Positions 63,057 to 64,000 of a stretch of DNA of 64,000 nucleotides are shown in pieces (within the stretch, counting starts at the first letter, position 1; each line of letters starts with the position of its first letter). Source of the stretch: G963666945 sp963666945. GTDB taxonomy: Bacteria > Bacteroidota > Bacteroidia > Bacteroidales > Marinifilaceae. The position numbers and the translations under genes were made by a program. Under the pieces are notes generated by a model that saw only the letters and a program-made list of their open reading frames with translations, searched no databases and was not told the DNA's origin. Location of the stretch: NCBI GenBank assembly GCA_963666945.2, contig CAXXRT010000025.1, forward strand, positions 1-64,000. The letters run 5' to 3'.

Positions 63057-64000
63057 ATGGATGTAAGAGTTCGATTTGCACCTAGTCCAACTGGGCCATT
63101 ACACATGGGGGGAGTTAGAACTGCGCTTTTTAACTATCTTTTTGCCAGAAAACATGGAGGTAAATTTCTATTAAGAATAGAGGATACAGACCAGACAAGA
63201 TATGTTCCTGGAGCAGAAGAATATATTATTGAATCACTTAAATGGTGCGGCATACATATAGACGAAGGAGTCACTGCAGAAGGAGCATACGGACCATATC
63301 GACAGAGTGAAAGAAAAGATATTTACAAGCAATACGCCGATCAACTAATAGAATCCGGAAATGCTTATTATGCCTTCGATACAGCAGAAGAACTTGACCA
63401 GGCAAGGAATGAGTGTGAAAATAACAAATCAACATTTATATACAATGCCACTACACGTATGAATCTTAAAAACTCACTGTCTTTTTCAAAAGAAAAGACT
63501 GAAGAGCTTTTAAATTCAGGTGCCCAATATGTAGTTCGCTTTAAGATGCCCGATAGTGAAGAAATAAAATTAAAAGACCTTATAAGGGGAAATGTCAGCT
63601 TCAGATCAGAGATCCTAGACGATAAAGTACTATACAAATCAGACGGAATGCCTACATACCATCTGGCAAACGTTGTGGACGACTATCTGATGAAGATTTC
63701 CCACGTCATAAGGGGAGAAGAATGGCTTCCCTCCCTACCCTTGCATGTACTTTTATATAAGAGTTTTGGATGGGTGAACCAAATGCCTGAATTCGCACAC
63801 CTTCCACTTATCCTTAAGCCCGTTGGTAAAGGTAAATTAAGTAAAAGAGACGGAGACAAAATGGGATTTCCCGTATTTCCCCTTCAATGGCAGGATCCTA
63901 AATCCGGAGAAATTTCTCACGGATATAAGGAAGACGGATATTTCCCAGAAGCATTCATTAATATGCTTGCTTTATTAGGCTGGAACCCTGGAACAGAACA
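63057..64000 (+). CDS. gltX: Glutamate--tRNA ligase, C-terminus beyond window end
   Basis: Class I aminoacyl-tRNA synthetase, open from the ATG at 63057 (MDVRVRFAPSPTGPLHMGGV, with the HIGH-like motif PLHMGG) to the window end, 314 residues. GGKFLLRIEDTDQTRY (about 36-51), MPTYHLANVVDDYLMKISHV and the KMSKS-type loop GKGKLSKRDGDKMGFP are present. No internal stop or frameshift. It may share a transcript with the two small genes upstream (13-bp gap). Confidence 0.96.
   Translation, partial: MDVRVRFAPSPTGPLHMGGVRTALFNYLFARKHGGKFLLRIEDTDQTRYVPGAEEYIIESLKWCGIHIDEGVTAEGAYGPYRQSERKDIYKQYADQLIESGNAYYAFDTAEELDQARNECENNKSTFIYNATTRMNLKNSLSFSKEKTEELLNSGAQYVVRFKMPDSEEIKLKDLIRGNVSFRSEILDDKVLYKSDGMPTYHLANVVDDYLMKISHVIRGEEWLPSLPLHVLLYKSFGWVNQMPEFAHLPLILKPVGKGKLSKRDGDKMGFPVFPLQWQDPKSGEISHGYKEDGYFPEAFINMLALLGWNPGTE

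Overview
The window looks like a chromosome segment of a low-GC member of the Bacteroidota, most likely order Bacteroidales. The support is a SusC/SusD outer-membrane uptake locus with its own ECF sigma factor and FecR anti-sigma, many Bacteroidota families (DUF1460, DUF4922, DUF4302, SPOR lipoproteins), starts mostly without Shine-Dalgarno sequences, and repeated promoters of the Bacteroidota type (TTTG, 19-21 bp, TAnnTTTG). Genus cannot be decided from the sequence alone.

Layout. 1-5.6 kb (mostly minus): pheS (cut by the window edge), a secreted cyclophilin, a LolC/E-type permease, rbfA, tRNA-Pro, a VanZ-like protein and lepA, which carries one single-base frameshift. 5.7-8.9 kb: two-domain glycosyltransferase, DUF1460 lipoprotein, DUF4922 protein. 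8.9-14.6 kb (minus): S41 protease, dCMP deaminase, exonuclease III, polyprenyl synthase, a SAP/DUF6434 protein, an MscS channel; then tRNA-Arg. 15.2-25.9 kb: aminotransferase, short lipoate ligase, dtd, MazG-like, RND/MMPL exporter, deoC, YjbR-like protein, mutS, a predicted structured small RNA, a second cyclophilin. 25.9-33.4 kb: rhodanese, SpoIID-like protein, tRNA-Gln, an operon-like PPOX / PEP-synthase-like phosphotransferase / TspO group, methylglyoxal synthase, two SPOR lipoproteins, a PAP2-like membrane protein. 33.5-39.3 kb (minus): rpoN, asnS, a repeat-bearing intergenic region, hemW, brnQ. 39.5-45.1 kb (plus): S9 dipeptidyl peptidase, then rplM-rpsI-rpsB-tsf behind a long structured leader. 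45.2-54.4 kb (minus): sigma/FecR/SusC/SusD/zinc metallohydrolase/DUF4302 locus, with SusC, SusD and the hydrolase interrupted by 15 single-base indels. 54.5-64 kb: hypothetical membrane protein, UPF0104 flippase-like protein, pyrH, dxs, Crp/Fnr regulator, aspartate aminotransferase, acyltransferase, two small proteins and gltX (cut by the window end).

How it fits together. Most genes are housekeeping: translation (pheS, asnS, gltX, ribosomal proteins, tsf, lepA, rbfA, dtd, three tRNAs), isoprenoid and polyprenyl supply (dxs, polyprenyl synthase), envelope and secretion (LolC/E, RND, CtpA-like protease, SPOR proteins), repair (mutS, exonuclease III). The accessory module is the ECF-sigma-controlled SusCD locus, probably for uptake and processing of a peptide-like substrate.

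Most notable for follow-up: a predicted minus-strand structured RNA beside mutS, whose promoter has no -33 box but is preceded by four TTAA elements at exactly 10-bp spacing; a possible antisense RNA between fecR and susC; the concentrated single-base indels in susCD; and the TspO-linked PEP-synthase-like phosphotransferase with an unassigned central domain.
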